The notes under the pieces were generated by a model that had not been told where the DNA came from, ran no database searches, and saw only the letters and a program-made list of their open reading frames with translations. 64,000 bases of DNA from Anaplasma phagocytophilum str. Webster (GTDB lineage Bacteria > Pseudomonadota > Alphaproteobacteria > Rickettsiales > Anaplasmataceae), in assembly GCF_000964685.1 (NCBI RefSeq), contig NZ_LANS01000001.1, positions 124,001-188,000 on the forward strand, read 5' to 3'. Numbering within the stretch: position 1 is the stretch's first letter; every line of letters starts with the position of its first letter. The translations under genes and the position numbers were made by a program. Shown here in pieces: positions 1-10,800 of the stretch.

Positions 1-1622
1 CCCTATATCAGGATCCAGCCTTTCAGGCCTTAAATCACCCTTATCACCATCCTGATCATCAGGTTTAGTACCATACTCGGTAGCTTCAGGTACTACTTCT
101 CTAGGAAGTTCCGTCGCAGTATTACCATCCTTCTCCTGATCATCAGGTTTAGTACCATACTCGGTAGCTTCAGGTACTACTTCTCTAGGAAGTTCCGTCG
201 CAGTATTACCATCCTTCTCCTGATCATCACGTTGAGCATCACGTTCAGTTACTTCAGATGGCACGCTATCAGTTGATTCACTACTCCTAGAAGATCTAAC
301 CTCAACCTCATCTTCTATAGCACTACCATCCCCTATATCAGGATCCAGTCTTTCAGGCCTTAAATCACCCTTATCACCATCCTGATCATCAGGTTTAGTA
401 CCATACTCGGTAGCTTCAGGTACTACTTCTCTAGGAAGTTCCGTCGCAGTATTACCATCCTTCTCCTGATCATCACGTTGAGCATCACGTTCAGTTACTT
501 CAGATGGCACGCTATCAGTTGATTCACTACTCCTAGAAGATCTAACCTCAACCTCATCTTCTATAGCACTACCATCCCCTATATCAGGATCCAGCCTTTC
601 AGGCCTTAAATCACCCTTATCACCATCCTGATCATCAGGTTTAGTACCATACTCGGTAGCTTCAGGTACTACTTCTCTAGGAAGTTCCGTCGCAGTATTA
701 CCATCCTTCTCCTGATCATCACGTTGAGCATCACGTTCAGTTACTTCAGATGGCACGCTATCAGTTGATTCACTACTCCTAGAAGATCTAACCTCAACCT
801 CATCTTCTATAGCACTACCATCCCCTATATCAGGATCCAGCCTTTCAGGCCTTAAATCACCCTTATCACCATCCTGATCATCAGGTTTAGTACCATACTC
901 GGTAGCTTCAGGTACTACTTCTCTAGGAAGTTCCGTCGCAGTATTACCATCCTTCTCCTGATCATCAGGTTTAGTACCATACTCGGTAGCTTCAGGTACT
1001 ACTTCTCTAGGAAGTTCCGTCGCAGTATTACCATCCTTCTCCTGATCATCACGTTGAGCATCACGTTCAGTTACTTCAGATGGCACGCTATCAGTTGATT
1101 CACTACTCCTAGAAGATCTAACCTCAACCTCATCTTCTATAGCACTACCATCCCCTATATCAGGATCCAGTCTTTCAGGCCTTAAATCACCCTTATCACC
1201 ATCCTGATCATCAGGTTTAGTACCATACTCGGTAGCTTCAGGTACTACTTCTCTAGGAAGTTCCGTCGCAGTATTACCATCCTTCTCCTGATCATCACGT
1301 TGAGCATCACGTTCAGTTACTTCAGATGGCACGCTATCAGTTGATTCACTACTCCTAGAAGATCTAACCTCAACCTCATCTTCTATAGCACTACCATCCC
1401 CTATATCAGGATCCAGTCTTTCAGGCCTTAAATCACCCTTATCACCATCCTGATCATCAGGTTTAGTACCATACTCGGTAGCTTCAGGTACTACTTCTCT
1501 AGGAAGTTCCGTCGCAGTATTACCATCCTTCTCCTGATCATCAGGTTTAGTACCATACTCGGTAGCTTCAGGTACTACTTCTCTAGGAAGTTCCGTCGCA
1601 GTATTACCATCCTTCTCCTGAT
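1..1622 (-). repeat. Tandem repeat block A inside virB6-4 (246/330-bp units, 82/110 aa)
   Basis: Units begin at 1, 331, 577, 823, 1153 and 1399, giving spacings of 330, 246, 246, 330 and 246 bp; the last visible unit ends near 1622. The 330-bp units are 246-bp units with an extra copy of an 84-bp (28-residue) inner segment, seen at 61/145 and 1459/1543. All lengths are multiples of three, so the frame is kept. Copies differ by very few bases (for example ccagcc versus ccagtc). The encoded sequence is acidic and polar (SSRSSESTDSVPSEVTERD, DDQDGDKGDL). The array continues past the left edge. Confidence 0.95.
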
Positions 1623-4600
1623 ATACAGGTACATCCAGAGTTTCTAATGCTGCATCCTCTGGTGCCGATGCTGCAGCTTCTAACGCGTCTCCTCCAGCTG
1701 TAACTTCAGCTCCTAATGTACCATCTAATCCCTCATCACCTGCAGATACTACATTCTCTTCAGTCACCACATCAGCTGAAGCCGCTTCTGCTAGAGGTTT
1801 ACCTTCTACGGTATAGTCTTTACCCTCTACTCTTGATGCTTCTATAATTCTGGAATCTACAACAGCATCCTGCTTTATCCCTGAAATAGCAGGCGCTTCT
1901 TCGCTTTTATCCCCTTCTAATTCTGCTTTTTGATCAATGTTAGGAACGATCAGTCCTATTTCTTCTCTTTCTTCTTTTTTTTTACCCGCTTTTACTTCAT
2001 CAGAATCTCTTTTATCTCCTTCCTTATCTACTGGTATCTCCACAGTTTTTAATGCTTCGGCCTCTGGTGCCGATGCTGCAGCTTCTAACGCGTCTCCTCC
2101 AGCTGTAACTTCAGCTCCTAATGTACCATCTAATCCCTCATCACCTGCAGATACTACATTCTCTTCAGTCACCACATCAGCTGAAGCCGCTTCTGCTAGA
2201 GGTTTACCTTCTACGGTATAGTCTTTACCCTCTACTCTTGATGCTTCTATAATTCTGGAATCTACAACAGCATCCTGCTTTATCCCTGAAATAGCAGGCG
2301 CTTCTTCGCTTTTATCCCCTTCTAATTCTGCTTTTTGATCAATGTTAGGAACGATCAGTCCTATTTCTTCTCTTTCTTCTTTTTTTTTACCCGCTTTTAC
2401 TTCATCAGGATCTCTTTTATCTCCTTCCTTATCTACTGGTATCTCCACAGTTTTTAATGCTTCGGCCTCTGGTGCCGATGCTGCAGCTTCTAACGCGTCT
2501 CCTCCAGCTGTAACTTCAGCTCCTAATGTACCATCTAATCCCTCATCACCTGCAGATACTACATTCTCTTCAGTCACCACATCAGCTGAAGCCGCTTCTG
2601 CTAGAGGTTTACCTTCTACGGTATAGTCTTTACCCTCTACTCTTGATGCTTCTATAATTCTGGAATCTACAACAGCATCCTGCTTTATCCCTGAAATAGC
2701 AGGCGCTTCTTCGCTTTTATCCCCTTCTAATTCTGCTTTTTGATCAATATTAGGAACGATCAGTCCTATTTCTTCTCTTTCTTCTTTTTTTTTACCCGCT
2801 TTTACTTCATCAGGATCTCTTTTATCTCCTTCCTTATCTACTGGTATCTCCACAGTTTTTAATGCTTCGGCCTCTGGTGCCGATGCTGTAGCTTCTAACG
2901 CGTCTCCTCCAGCTGTAACTTCAGCTCCTAATGTACCATCTAATCCCTCATCACCTGCAGATACTACATTCTCTTCAGTCACCACATCAGCTGAAGCCGC
3001 TTCTGCTAGAGGTTTACCTTCTACGGTATAGTCTTTACCCTCTACTCTTGATGCTTCTATAATTCTGGAATCTACAACAGCATCCTGCTTTATCCCTGAA
3101 ATAGCAGGCGCTTCTTCGCTTTTATCCCCTTCTAATTCTGCTTTTTGATCAATGTTAGGAACGATCAGTCCTATTTCTTCTCTTTCTTCTTTTTTTTTAC
3201 CCGCTTTTACTTCATCAGGATCTCTTTTATCTCCTTCCTTATCTACTGGTATCTCCACAGTTTTTAATGCTTCGGCCTCTGGTACTGATGCTATAGCTTC
3301 TAATGCATCTTCTCCTACAGATATTGCCTCGCTATCAACACGATCTCCAGAAGGCGGTGCTTTTCCTGACTTATTTCTAAAACGCGCTCCTTCTTTTGAA
3401 CCTCCCGACGCTTTAAGGCCACTTGAATCATCATCTGTCTTAGATCCCGAATGCGCCCCATCCTTATCATCACGCTTGCTACTAGACGCCTTAGTACCTC
3501 TACCTTTGTGTTTCTCTTTCGAAAGCCCCTTTTGAGGATAATTGCTACCTTCTCCTTCATGTACACCAAGCTCTGAAGATTCTTCTCGCACAAAATTTAT
3601 TTCTAAAGAGCCGTCTGAAACACCTACATCACTCAATAAATCTTCTATGTGATAATGATCCTCTACTCTCACTCCTGCAGCATTAGCAGCATGTGGTACT
3701 TCTACAGATCTGTCTCCTCCTTGCCTTACTTCAGGATCAGAAAATGCACTTCCAGACCCCTCTGCAATCTCCATATCTCCGACATTAGTAACACTGCTCT
3801 CTTCTTTTAGTGCATGATTTACATCATCACCATTATCCGAACTAGTATCCGAACTTACATCCGAAGAAGAATCGCTAGCACCTGACATCAAATCCGCAAC
3901 TGAGCTTTCTTCTGCCTGGGACACTACTTCAGCTGTGGAATCTACTCCTCCTTCTTGATTTTCTGGCGATACGCTTGCAGAATCAGCTAATTCATGCCCA
4001 CCTACTTCTATGCCTTCAGGTAATGCACGATCGCCTGTTCCTTCTCCTCCTTGAATCCTTTCCTCTGTAAGCGCTTGAGACCCTCCCGCACTCGGCTCAG
4101 ACTCACCAGTACCTGATATCAAATCCGCAACTGAGATTTCTTCTGCCTGGGAAACTACTTCAGCTGTGGAATCTACTCCTCCTTCTTGATTTTCTGGCGA
4201 TACGCTTGCAGAATCAGCTAATTCATGCCCACCTACTTCTATGCCTTCAGGTAATGCACGATCGCCTGTTCCTTCTCCTCCTTGAATCCTTTCCTCTGTA
4301 AGCGCTTGAGACCCTCCCGCACTCGGCTCAGACTCACCAGTACCTGATATCAAATCCGCAACTGATCTCTCTTCTGCCTGGGAAACTACCTCAGCTGTGG
4401 AATCTACTCCTCCTTCTTGATTTTCTGGCAACGCACTTGCAGAATCAGCTAATTCATGCCCACCTACTTCTATGCCTTCAGGTAATGCACGATCGCCTGT
4501 TCCTTCTCCTCCTTGAATCCTTTCCTCTGTAAGCGCTTGAGACCCTCCCGCACTCGGCTCAGACTCACCAGTACCTGATATCAAATCCGCAACTGATCTC

Positions 4601-7600
4601 TCTTCTGCCTGGGAAACTACCCCCTGGCGCGCCGCTTCAGCACCACTAATCTCATCTCGCTCATCAACATTTCGCCTCTTTAAAGCAGCGTCTCTTAACC
4701 TGTCAAAATCAACCCCTCCTCCAGACATTACAAAGTCTTGCAATTCCGGTATCTCAGAAGAATTCGCGCGGGATAACCGCACGATCTCATCTCTTATTCT
4801 GTCAATATCTCTTTGTATACGCTCCCTTGCTGCATCGTCATTAGTTTGCCCACGCATCACCTCAAGCCCGTGCATTGCATCCACGGCATCCCAGAAATTA
4901 CCACGATGAATATGTAAATTCCCATTATCATCGAAGAGTTTCGCGCGATCTTCCTCATCCTTGCGCTTCTCAGCAGCATCAGGACGCCTGAAAGGATTTT
5001 TATCAGCTTCTTCATCCCTCTTGGGAACATATACTCCCGGCTTGTACTTATCCACACCAATAGTAAGCGTGCGTAAGTTCTGCATCACCTTTGCATGGTC
5101 TTGCCGAATATTGTCTAGTAATCCTCCGCTGGTGTTACCCATCATCTTTGCAAGAGAAAACTTCCCAACATACTGCAGAGCATCCAATGGCGAATAGCCC
5201 AAATGCGCTCCAAGCCATGCCCTAGCATAATCAAATCTAGGAGAAATAGACTTCATGGAATACAAATCTGCCTCTGTGTGTGAGGACATCAGCGCTCCTG
5301 AAACATGACGCATTCCCTTCACCATTCCACCAATGGTGCCGCCCACTATAGGCACTCTAGCAATCAACTTTTCAGGAGCCTCAGCTATAGCCGACCCAAT
5401 ACCTGCTATTTTCGCTCTAGCGAACAATCTGGCAACGTCAATGCTCCTATCAACAGTTTCTATAACCCTCCCGAATACAGGTATTCCTGAGAATATCCTA
5501 GCAAACCCCTCATTATACATCGATGCGACAGTCCTAGACATCATCCCACCACCAGATAGGGCAACCGCTATACTCTGTACAAAAGCACGCATCTGCCATA
5601 CCAAAAATGCGATGAGTATCAACCCAAAGACTTCGGACCACATGACAATCCAGCCTTGCTTGATATTCTTGATGATGCTATAGTCGTATTGCTCTTCTAA
5701 CTCCTTTAAAGGAGTGCCTGCAAACGCATTGTTCGCAATAATTTCACTTATCAATATATCGAGCAGCTGTTTTTTGAAGACTGGGTCACTCCAATTAGCT
5801 TGAGGATTTTCTGTTCGCTTCTTTGAAACCAAATCCTCGAATTTACTTAAATGCCCATCAGTAACTGAAGCACTCGACCTTAGCTGCTTCAATTCCTTCT
5901 CTATTTTATTAACTATCCGCGCAATTGAGCTGCCCCTCTCTGACGCCACTAACATATTAACAAGGGCAGCCAAATTCTGAAATTTACGCCCCTGAGCGGT
6001 ATCATCTCGCGGCACTACACCACCAGGAACCGTCTTACTTTTAGTATCTGGATCCAAAAATGGATAGTCTACGTATCGAAAATCTTCATCCTTATAATCT
6101 GGCGGTACTCTAATGACTGCACCACCACCGGTAAAAGTATATCTAGCACTTGCGCCAGCCTCTGGATATGCCCGCTTCTCGGTGCCACCCTTTCCAATTG
6201 TTATAGTGTCGTATTTCTGTCCCGGAGTCCACTCATAATACCCTCTATTGATGATAAGGGGAATGTTTATGTGTATCCACTCATTATAACACGCTGTAAA
6301 ACCAAAAATCCTGTAATAATAGTGCATAATAAGCGTGCCAAACATCGCTATCAGCGTAAACATCAGAATGGCCTGCATAGAAAAGCTGATACACTGCGTC
6401 AGCCAACCATCAAATAAACTTTTGAACCTAGAAAACAATATCCCCACAAACAAAATAGGCATAAGAGATATGAGGAAGGTAACACCTACAAATGCTGTAA
6501 GATAAATAACAAAACCGTATAGACACAAACCTACATAGAAAAGTACCGCTATAATTATAATGAGCAGCGCAAATATAGATGACCAATCTGCCGTAATCAG
6601 AGCCCTTGCTTTAGCCTCCCATACAACTGTAGAAAATATCTTATCCCTTATCATTATGTCCATGAATGAAAACGGGTTGTTTTTATTGAACACTTTCTGT
6701 CCTAACGCATATTCATTCACTACTGCTATTATCTCATCGACACCTTCAAGGAATAGCCTCAGCAAATGGTTATAGAAAAAGTCCCAACTACCCGGAGAAA
6801 TTAACAGAAGAACAAGGACTATTTTCAGAAGCTTTGCAATCAAATCCGTAAGTGGCGCGCGTACCATACCAAATATGTATGTTAGGGCAGTCAGCACTAT
6901 AGACAAGGTAATGAGCGCAAAAACGAAGTTCCTGTATTCTTTATCTTTGGCAATATTTTGAAAGATCTTCTTCCCTGCACTATCTAGCTCATCCCTAACA
7001 AGTTTGCGTACAGATTCAAAAATATCAGTGTTTGTGCCTCTCACTACACCCTTAGTAAACTCGAGACTGTAACCACCCGCATTGTCATGATAGTAATTAT
7101 CTAGAATCTTAACATATACCTTCCAACCTCTTTCGGGATTTACTACCTGACACTTCACGTCATAAATTCGTCCGCTAGAACGATAAATAGCCTCCCCTCC
7201 ATCATGAGCAGATTCATATGCCAAATGTGTTGTAGGAGATTCGGGAAACTCGATAAGATCCATTGTCGCATTAGGGTCCTGATCATTTGGTCTTTTAAAC
7301 AACAAATACGCCCCGTACCCTTTTTCTAGCCAACATGGACGACCATATTGTCCAGTGCCATCTTGATCCTGCATAGGAATCGCATGACACTGCATCCTAC
7401 AGCCCCCAACCTGCTTTTCATATTTCTGATAAGGACCACATATTCTGTCAACATCTACTACGGAATCATAAAATTCATCAGAAAGGTCTGTCGGCCGTGA
7501 TATACCCGCATTTACAGCCATTGTCGGACTATGCTTTTCACCATTTTTCTCCCAGGGGATCCAAGCACCCTCCACCTTTACTACTATCTCTTCACCATCA

Positions 7601-7866
7601 GTAACCAACCCCGTGTCCTGCCAACGCACAATCTGCTTCCTAGAGCCCGGAACTGAACCATCACCTAGTTCACCATTTTCAGCTTTAAAAGCATCAACAT
7701 TACTTGAGCCATAGTAAGCAGAAACCGCAATTGTAGTGCTGCTATTGAAATTATCTGCTGATACGCACCTTGGAAATGGCACCTCATTCCCACACGAAGT
7801 CATGAACAAACATGATATGACCAGTAATCTAAGGAAGTTGCTGCGAGTAAATCTAATCACCACCAT
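1..7866 (-). CDS. virB6-4: VirB6-4: very large VirB6/TrbL-family type IV secretion protein (partial, C-terminus outside window)
   Basis: Inner-membrane channel component of the VirB/D4 type IV secretion system. The reading frame starts at ATG 7866 and stays open to base 1, so 2622 codons are visible and the C-terminus is missing. The N-terminus has a hydrophobic signal ending in a lipobox-like LFMTSC. Residues about 310-535 form a cluster of membrane segments containing the SPGSWDFFYNHLL motif shared with its paralogues, and another hydrophobic segment lies near residue 740. After that the protein is polar and acidic, with three separate tandem-repeat arrays at residues about 1088-1318, 1529-2068 and 2082 to the edge. 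It lies 20 bp after virB6-3 and is the last vir gene seen. Classical VirB6 proteins are about 300 residues, so most of this protein is an added extension. Whether the tail is exposed or cleaved cannot be told from sequence. Confidence 0.93.
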   Translation of the reverse strand, partial: MVVIRFTRSNFLRLLVISCLFMTSCGNEVPFPRCVSADNFNSSTTIAVSAYYGSSNVDAFKAENGELGDGSVPGSRKQIVRWQDTGLVTDGEEIVVKVEGAWIPWEKNGEKHSPTMAVNAGISRPTDLSDEFYDSVVDVDRICGPYQKYEKQVGGCRMQCHAIPMQDQDGTGQYGRPCWLEKGYGAYLLFKRPNDQDPNATMDLIEFPESPTTHLAYESAHDGGEAIYRSSGRIYDVKCQVVNPERGWKVYVKILDNYYHDNAGGYSLEFTKGVVRGTNTDIFESVRKLVRDELDSAGKKIFQNIAKDKEYRNFVFALITLSIVLTALTYIFGMVRAPLTDLIAKLLKIVLVLLLISPGSWDFFYNHLLRLFLEGVDEIIAVVNEYALGQKVFNKNNPFSFMDIMIRDKIFSTVVWEAKARALITADWSSIFALLIIIIAVLFYVGLCLYGFVIYLTAFVGVTFLISLMPILFVGILFSRFKSLFDGWLTQCISFSMQAILMFTLIAMFGTLIMHYYYRIFGFTACYNEWIHINIPLIINRGYYEWTPGQKYDTITIGKGGTEKRAYPEAGASARYTFTGGGAVIRVPPDYKDEDFRYVDYPFLDPDTKSKTVPGGVVPRDDTAQGRKFQNLAALVNMLVASERGSSIARIVNKIEKELKQLRSSASVTDGHLSKFEDLVSKKRTENPQANWSDPVFKKQLLDILISEIIANNAFAGTPLKELEEQYDYSIIKNIKQGWIVMWSEVFGLILIAFLVWQMRAFVQSIAVALSGGGMMSRTVASMYNEGFARIFSGIPVFGRVIETVDRSIDVARLFARAKIAGIGSAIAEAPEKLIARVPIVGGTIGGMVKGMRHVSGALMSSHTEADLYSMKSISPRFDYARAWLGAHLGYSPLDALQYVGKFSLAKMMGNTSGGLLDNIRQDHAKVMQNLRTLTIGVDKYKPGVYVPKRDEEADKNPFRRPDAAEKRKDEEDRAKLFDDNGNLHIHRGNFWDAVDAMHGLEVMRGQTNDDAARERIQRDIDRIRDEIVRLSRANSSEIPELQDFVMSGGGVDFDRLRDAALKRRNVDERDEISGAEAARQGVVSQAEERSVADLISGTGESEPSAGGSQALTEERIQGGEGTGDRALPEGIEVGGHELADSASALPENQEGGVDSTAEVVSQAEERSVADLISGTGESEPSAGGSQALTEERIQGGEGTGDRALPEGIEVGGHELADSASVSPENQEGGVDSTAEVVSQAEEISVADLISGTGESEPSAGGSQALTEERIQGGEGTGDRALPEGIEVGGHELADSASVSPENQEGGVDSTAEVVSQAEESSVADLMSGASDSSSDVSSDTSSDNGDDVNHALKEESSVTNVGDMEIAEGSGSAFSDPEVRQGGDRSVEVPHAANAAGVRVEDHYHIEDLLSDVGVSDGSLEINFVREESSELGVHEGEGSNYPQKGLSKEKHKGRGTKASSSKRDDKDGAHSGSKTDDDSSGLKASGGSKEGARFRNKSGKAPPSGDRVDSEAISVGEDALEAIASVPEAEALKTVEIPVDKEGDKRDPDEVKAGKKKEEREEIGLIVPNIDQKAELEGDKSEEAPAISGIKQDAVVDSRIIEASRVEGKDYTVEGKPLAEAASADVVTEENVVSAGDEGLDGTLGAEVTAGGDALEATASAPEAEALKTVEIPVDKEGDKRDPDEVKAGKKKEEREEIGLIVPNIDQKAELEGDKSEEAPAISGIKQDAVVDSRIIEASRVEGKDYTVEGKPLAEAASADVVTEENVVSAGDEGLDGTLGAEVTAGGDALEAAASAPEAEALKTVEIPVDKEGDKRDPDEVKAGKKKEEREEIGLIVPNIDQKAELEGDKSEEAPAISGIKQDAVVDSRIIEASRVEGKDYTVEGKPLAEAASADVVTEENVVSAGDEGLDGTLGAEVTAGGDALEAAASAPEAEALKTVEIPVDKEGDKRDSDEVKAGKKKEEREEIGLIVPNIDQKAELEGDKSEEAPAISGIKQDAVVDSRIIEASRVEGKDYTVEGKPLAEAASADVVTEENVVSAGDEGLDGTLGAEVTAGGDALEAAASAPEDAALETLDVPVYQEKDGNTATELPREVVPEATEYGTKPDDQEKDGNTATELPREVVPEATEYGTKPDDQDGDKGDLRPERLDPDIGDGSAIEDEVEVRSSRSSESTDSVPSEVTERDAQRDDQEKDGNTATELPREVVPEATEYGTKPDDQDGDKGDLRPERLDPDIGDGSAIEDEVEVRSSRSSESTDSVPSEVTERDAQRDDQEKDGNTATELPREVVPEATEYGTKPDDQEKDGNTATELPREVVPEATEYGTKPDDQDGDKGDLRPERLDPDIGDGSAIEDEVEVRSSRSSESTDSVPSEVTERDAQRDDQEKDGNTATELPREVVPEATEYGTKPDDQDGDKGDLRPERLDPDIGDGSAIEDEVEVRSSRSSESTDSVPSEVTERDAQRDDQEKDGNTATELPREVVPEATEYGTKPDDQDGDKGDLRPERLDPDIGDGSAIEDEVEVRSSRSSESTDSVPSEVTERDAQRDDQEKDGNTATELPREVVPEATEYGTKPDDQEKDGNTATELPREVVPEATEYGTKPDDQDGDKGDLRPERLDPDIG
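1661..3280 (-). repeat. Tandem repeat block B inside virB6-4 (four 405-bp units, 135 aa)
   Basis: The marker ggtgccgatgctgcagc recurs at 1661, 2066, 2471 and 2876, and as a diverged form at 3281, so the period is exactly 405 bp. Four full copies are present with partial homology at both ends. The protein is rich in Glu, Ala, Lys and Val (EERE, GDKSEEAPA). Each unit contains a run of nine A on the coding strand (plus positions near 1975-1983, 2380-2388, 2785-2793 and 3190-3198), read as three Lys codons. The sequence is unrelated to blocks A and C. Confidence 0.95.
3911..4603 (-). repeat. Tandem repeat block C inside virB6-4 (three 231-bp units, 77 aa)
   Basis: The marker tctgcctggg occurs at 3911, 4142, 4373 and 4604, giving three full 231-bp units in frame, with partial homology beyond 3911. 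The encoded repeat contains VADLISGTGESEPSAGG and GIEVGGHELADSAS. It is the repeat block closest to the membrane domain. Base differences between copies cluster at the unit edges. Confidence 0.95.
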
Positions 7867-7886
7867 TACCTCTAACAAGATAGGTC

Positions 7887-10800
7887 CTATTTATCATCCT
7901 TCCCATCTTTCAAATCATCCCTCACGGCACCACGGACCTTATCACCATTAACATCTGCAGAAGCATCAGAATTGTCTACTCCCGCACCGGTATCACCGTC
8001 CTCCAGGCGATGTTCTCGGGCATGATCCCCCCTAGCATCCACACCTGCTTCATCACCACTGATACCACTCCCTGCCGTAGCAGAACCAGAAACTCGATCA
8101 GCACCTTCGCCGACACCTACATCCGCTGGCTGATGTTCTCGGGCATGATCTCCCCTAGCATCTACACCTACTGCATCACCGCTGATACCACTCCCTGCCG
8201 TAGCAGAACCAGAAACTCGATCAGCACCTTCGCCGACACCTACATCCGCTGGCTGATGTTCTCGGGCATGATCTCCCCTAGCATCTATACCTGCTGCATC
8301 ACCGCTGATACCACTGCCTGCAGTAGTAGAACCATAAACTCGGTCGTCACCTTCGCCAACACCTCCGTCCCCTGGACGATATTCTCGGGAATGACTTACC
8401 CTGGCATCCACATCTGCTTCACCACCACTGACACCACTCCCTGCCGTAGTAGAACCAGAAATTCGGTCGTCTTCGCCAACACCTCCATCCCCTGGACGAT
8501 ACTCTCTGAAAGCATTCACTCTATCATTTATGCCAGGATCATCACTCAGTAAATCCTCGAACTGCGGTCTCCCAGCTTGCATACTGCCAGAAGATCCACC
8601 CCCAGGCCGCCTAATATCTCCACCACTGTCACCACCAGAAACGTTATCCTCACCACTTCTCCCCACGTTACTGCCGTCATTATCAACAGGAGCACCTGGC
8701 CCTTCACCTGCACCAGCTCCTCTCGCATTACTAGCGCCTTGCACACTATCGGACCCCTCTTTACCTGGCGAATCAGCGCCAGAATTATCCTTTACCCCAT
8801 CATGACGAGGCTGCACAGAATCTTCAGCGTCAAAGCGGACTTTATCCGAAGCTACAGGATCCATGGCAACAGCACTTCTAATGAGATGCTGAGTCGCATC
8901 ATCAAGACCAACAACACTCAGCATACTTTGTGTAGCCCCCACAGCAGCTGCTGTCATTCCTGACATACTACCTGATATTGAATGAGCCATAACTTCAGCA
9001 ATATCTCCAAACTCTCTAGTAGCTTTACAAGCTAATATCAAAACCATGAGCATAGCCATACTGAACGGTAAGCCCATAAATCCTATATCACCCCTAGCTA
9101 AACCCTCACGTATTCTGTCACTTACAGGTAATTCGAACGCATACCCCATGGGAAGAAGGGCCGGAATAATACATATATCAGATTGACCAGGTGCAGCTTT
9201 GGAATCCTTAGATGAAATATTGAACCCCACCGCACATGACTCACATGCAGCAAAATCTGTCACCGCATGTAAACTTGTTATGATAACTTGATTCAGAAAT
9301 GCCAATGCTGCGAATAGTATAATCGGCTGCAACATAAAATTCACAAGCATCTTTAGCCAGCCGTCGAACAATCCTTTCGTTACTTGGAATAACAAAAATG
9401 TGATGAATATAGGAGCTAAAGTTAATAAAAATGCCAGCCCCACCATAATAAAGAGGTACAATATAATTGCTCTCATCATAGCCAGAAAGAAAGAGAACAA
9501 TGCCCATATAATACCAATAAATGCCAACCATCCCACAGGCCCCGCCATAAACAGCGAAAGCATACGCAACCAAAACTCAGATGTGAGCATAATCCCTAAA
9601 GTGGAATCCAGAAACGCAAATGAGGAATCTCCTCCTAGATATCCATTGAACGCAGATATTATGTCCGGAATCCCCAGGATAAATATACTGAAACAGTGTT
9701 CAGTAAAAAACTTCCAACTACCCGGCGAAACTAAGGTAATAATAAGCGCTATCTTTGCTATCCTGACGAATATGTCATGCTTCGTTACTTGGATAATACC
9801 TATGATATAGCCCAACACCGAAAACATCAGATATAAAACCAGTAATGCGCGCACCGCAAACCAAAATGGCTTGGTTGACACCTGATTATTATATATCTGT
9901 TGCACTACCCCTGCTTTTTTCTGCTGCCCACCACCTTGTATTCCAATATACTCGGGGCTCATAGCTCTACCAATGACCTTCGAAGCTTCTACAGCTTTAG
10001 TATCCTGCCCCATAGTTGGCAAATCCGTGCCGTATAGCACATGTAGAAGCACTCCTTGAAGAAAATTGAAGAATGAGGAAAAAATAGGCGTCCATTTCGG
10101 CACCCATAGATGCACTGCATAGTAATTATCTGAATTATTGGCCTGTTTCAGCTTCGCTTCATACCCAGGATCTACATCTACCCCGAAGTATATATAACCT
10201 TGTCGCTTCTCTGCACCAGAGTTTATCTTATAACTCCATTCCTTCTCTTCTTTATCACTCTTTGATGAATTTATCTTCTCAAAATCGAGCGGTATAGCAC
10301 CTTGTTGCTTCCCAGGTAACGCAGTAGGAGGTGTATCTCCTATATACATGTAAAGCTTTTGACCGCTTGTAGCGTAGCATGTTCTATGAACATTCAGTGA
10401 ATAAAACCCCTGTACTGCAATATCCTCACCAGTACGTGCTACACTAATTCGACGTTCAGACGCAGGTTTTCCTGCACTAACAGGCGTAGCTGCAGATGCA
10501 ACGGAATAACTTATAGTAGTAATTCCCTCATCTCGTGACAAAGGAACATATGTATTCCCAGCATCATTAGAAGATAAAAAACCACCACTGCCTGAAGACA
10601 TGCCCTGCTTCCAGAAAAACCTTCTCTGCGCCAGTGCTGAAAGCAGAGAATTTTCAGAGTAATTCTTAGCACGACTAACAGTCAATCCCCTCTGGGAAGA
10701 GCTACCAGAAGCTGCAACCACAGCTGCTTCACTCCCCTTTCTTTCTTTTACCTTTTTACCTAACTCACCAAAATACGGCCAATATGCCAAATATAAGCGC

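Noticed and set aside
1937-3535. Plus-strand frames of 94-127 residues recurring every 405 bp
   Set aside because: They are antisense shadows of the virB6-4 repeats; their Ser/Pro-rich composition follows from the opposite strand.
8010-8963. Plus-strand frames opposite the virB6-3 tail
   Set aside because: Antisense to an intact, well-supported gene and created by the 123-bp repeat.
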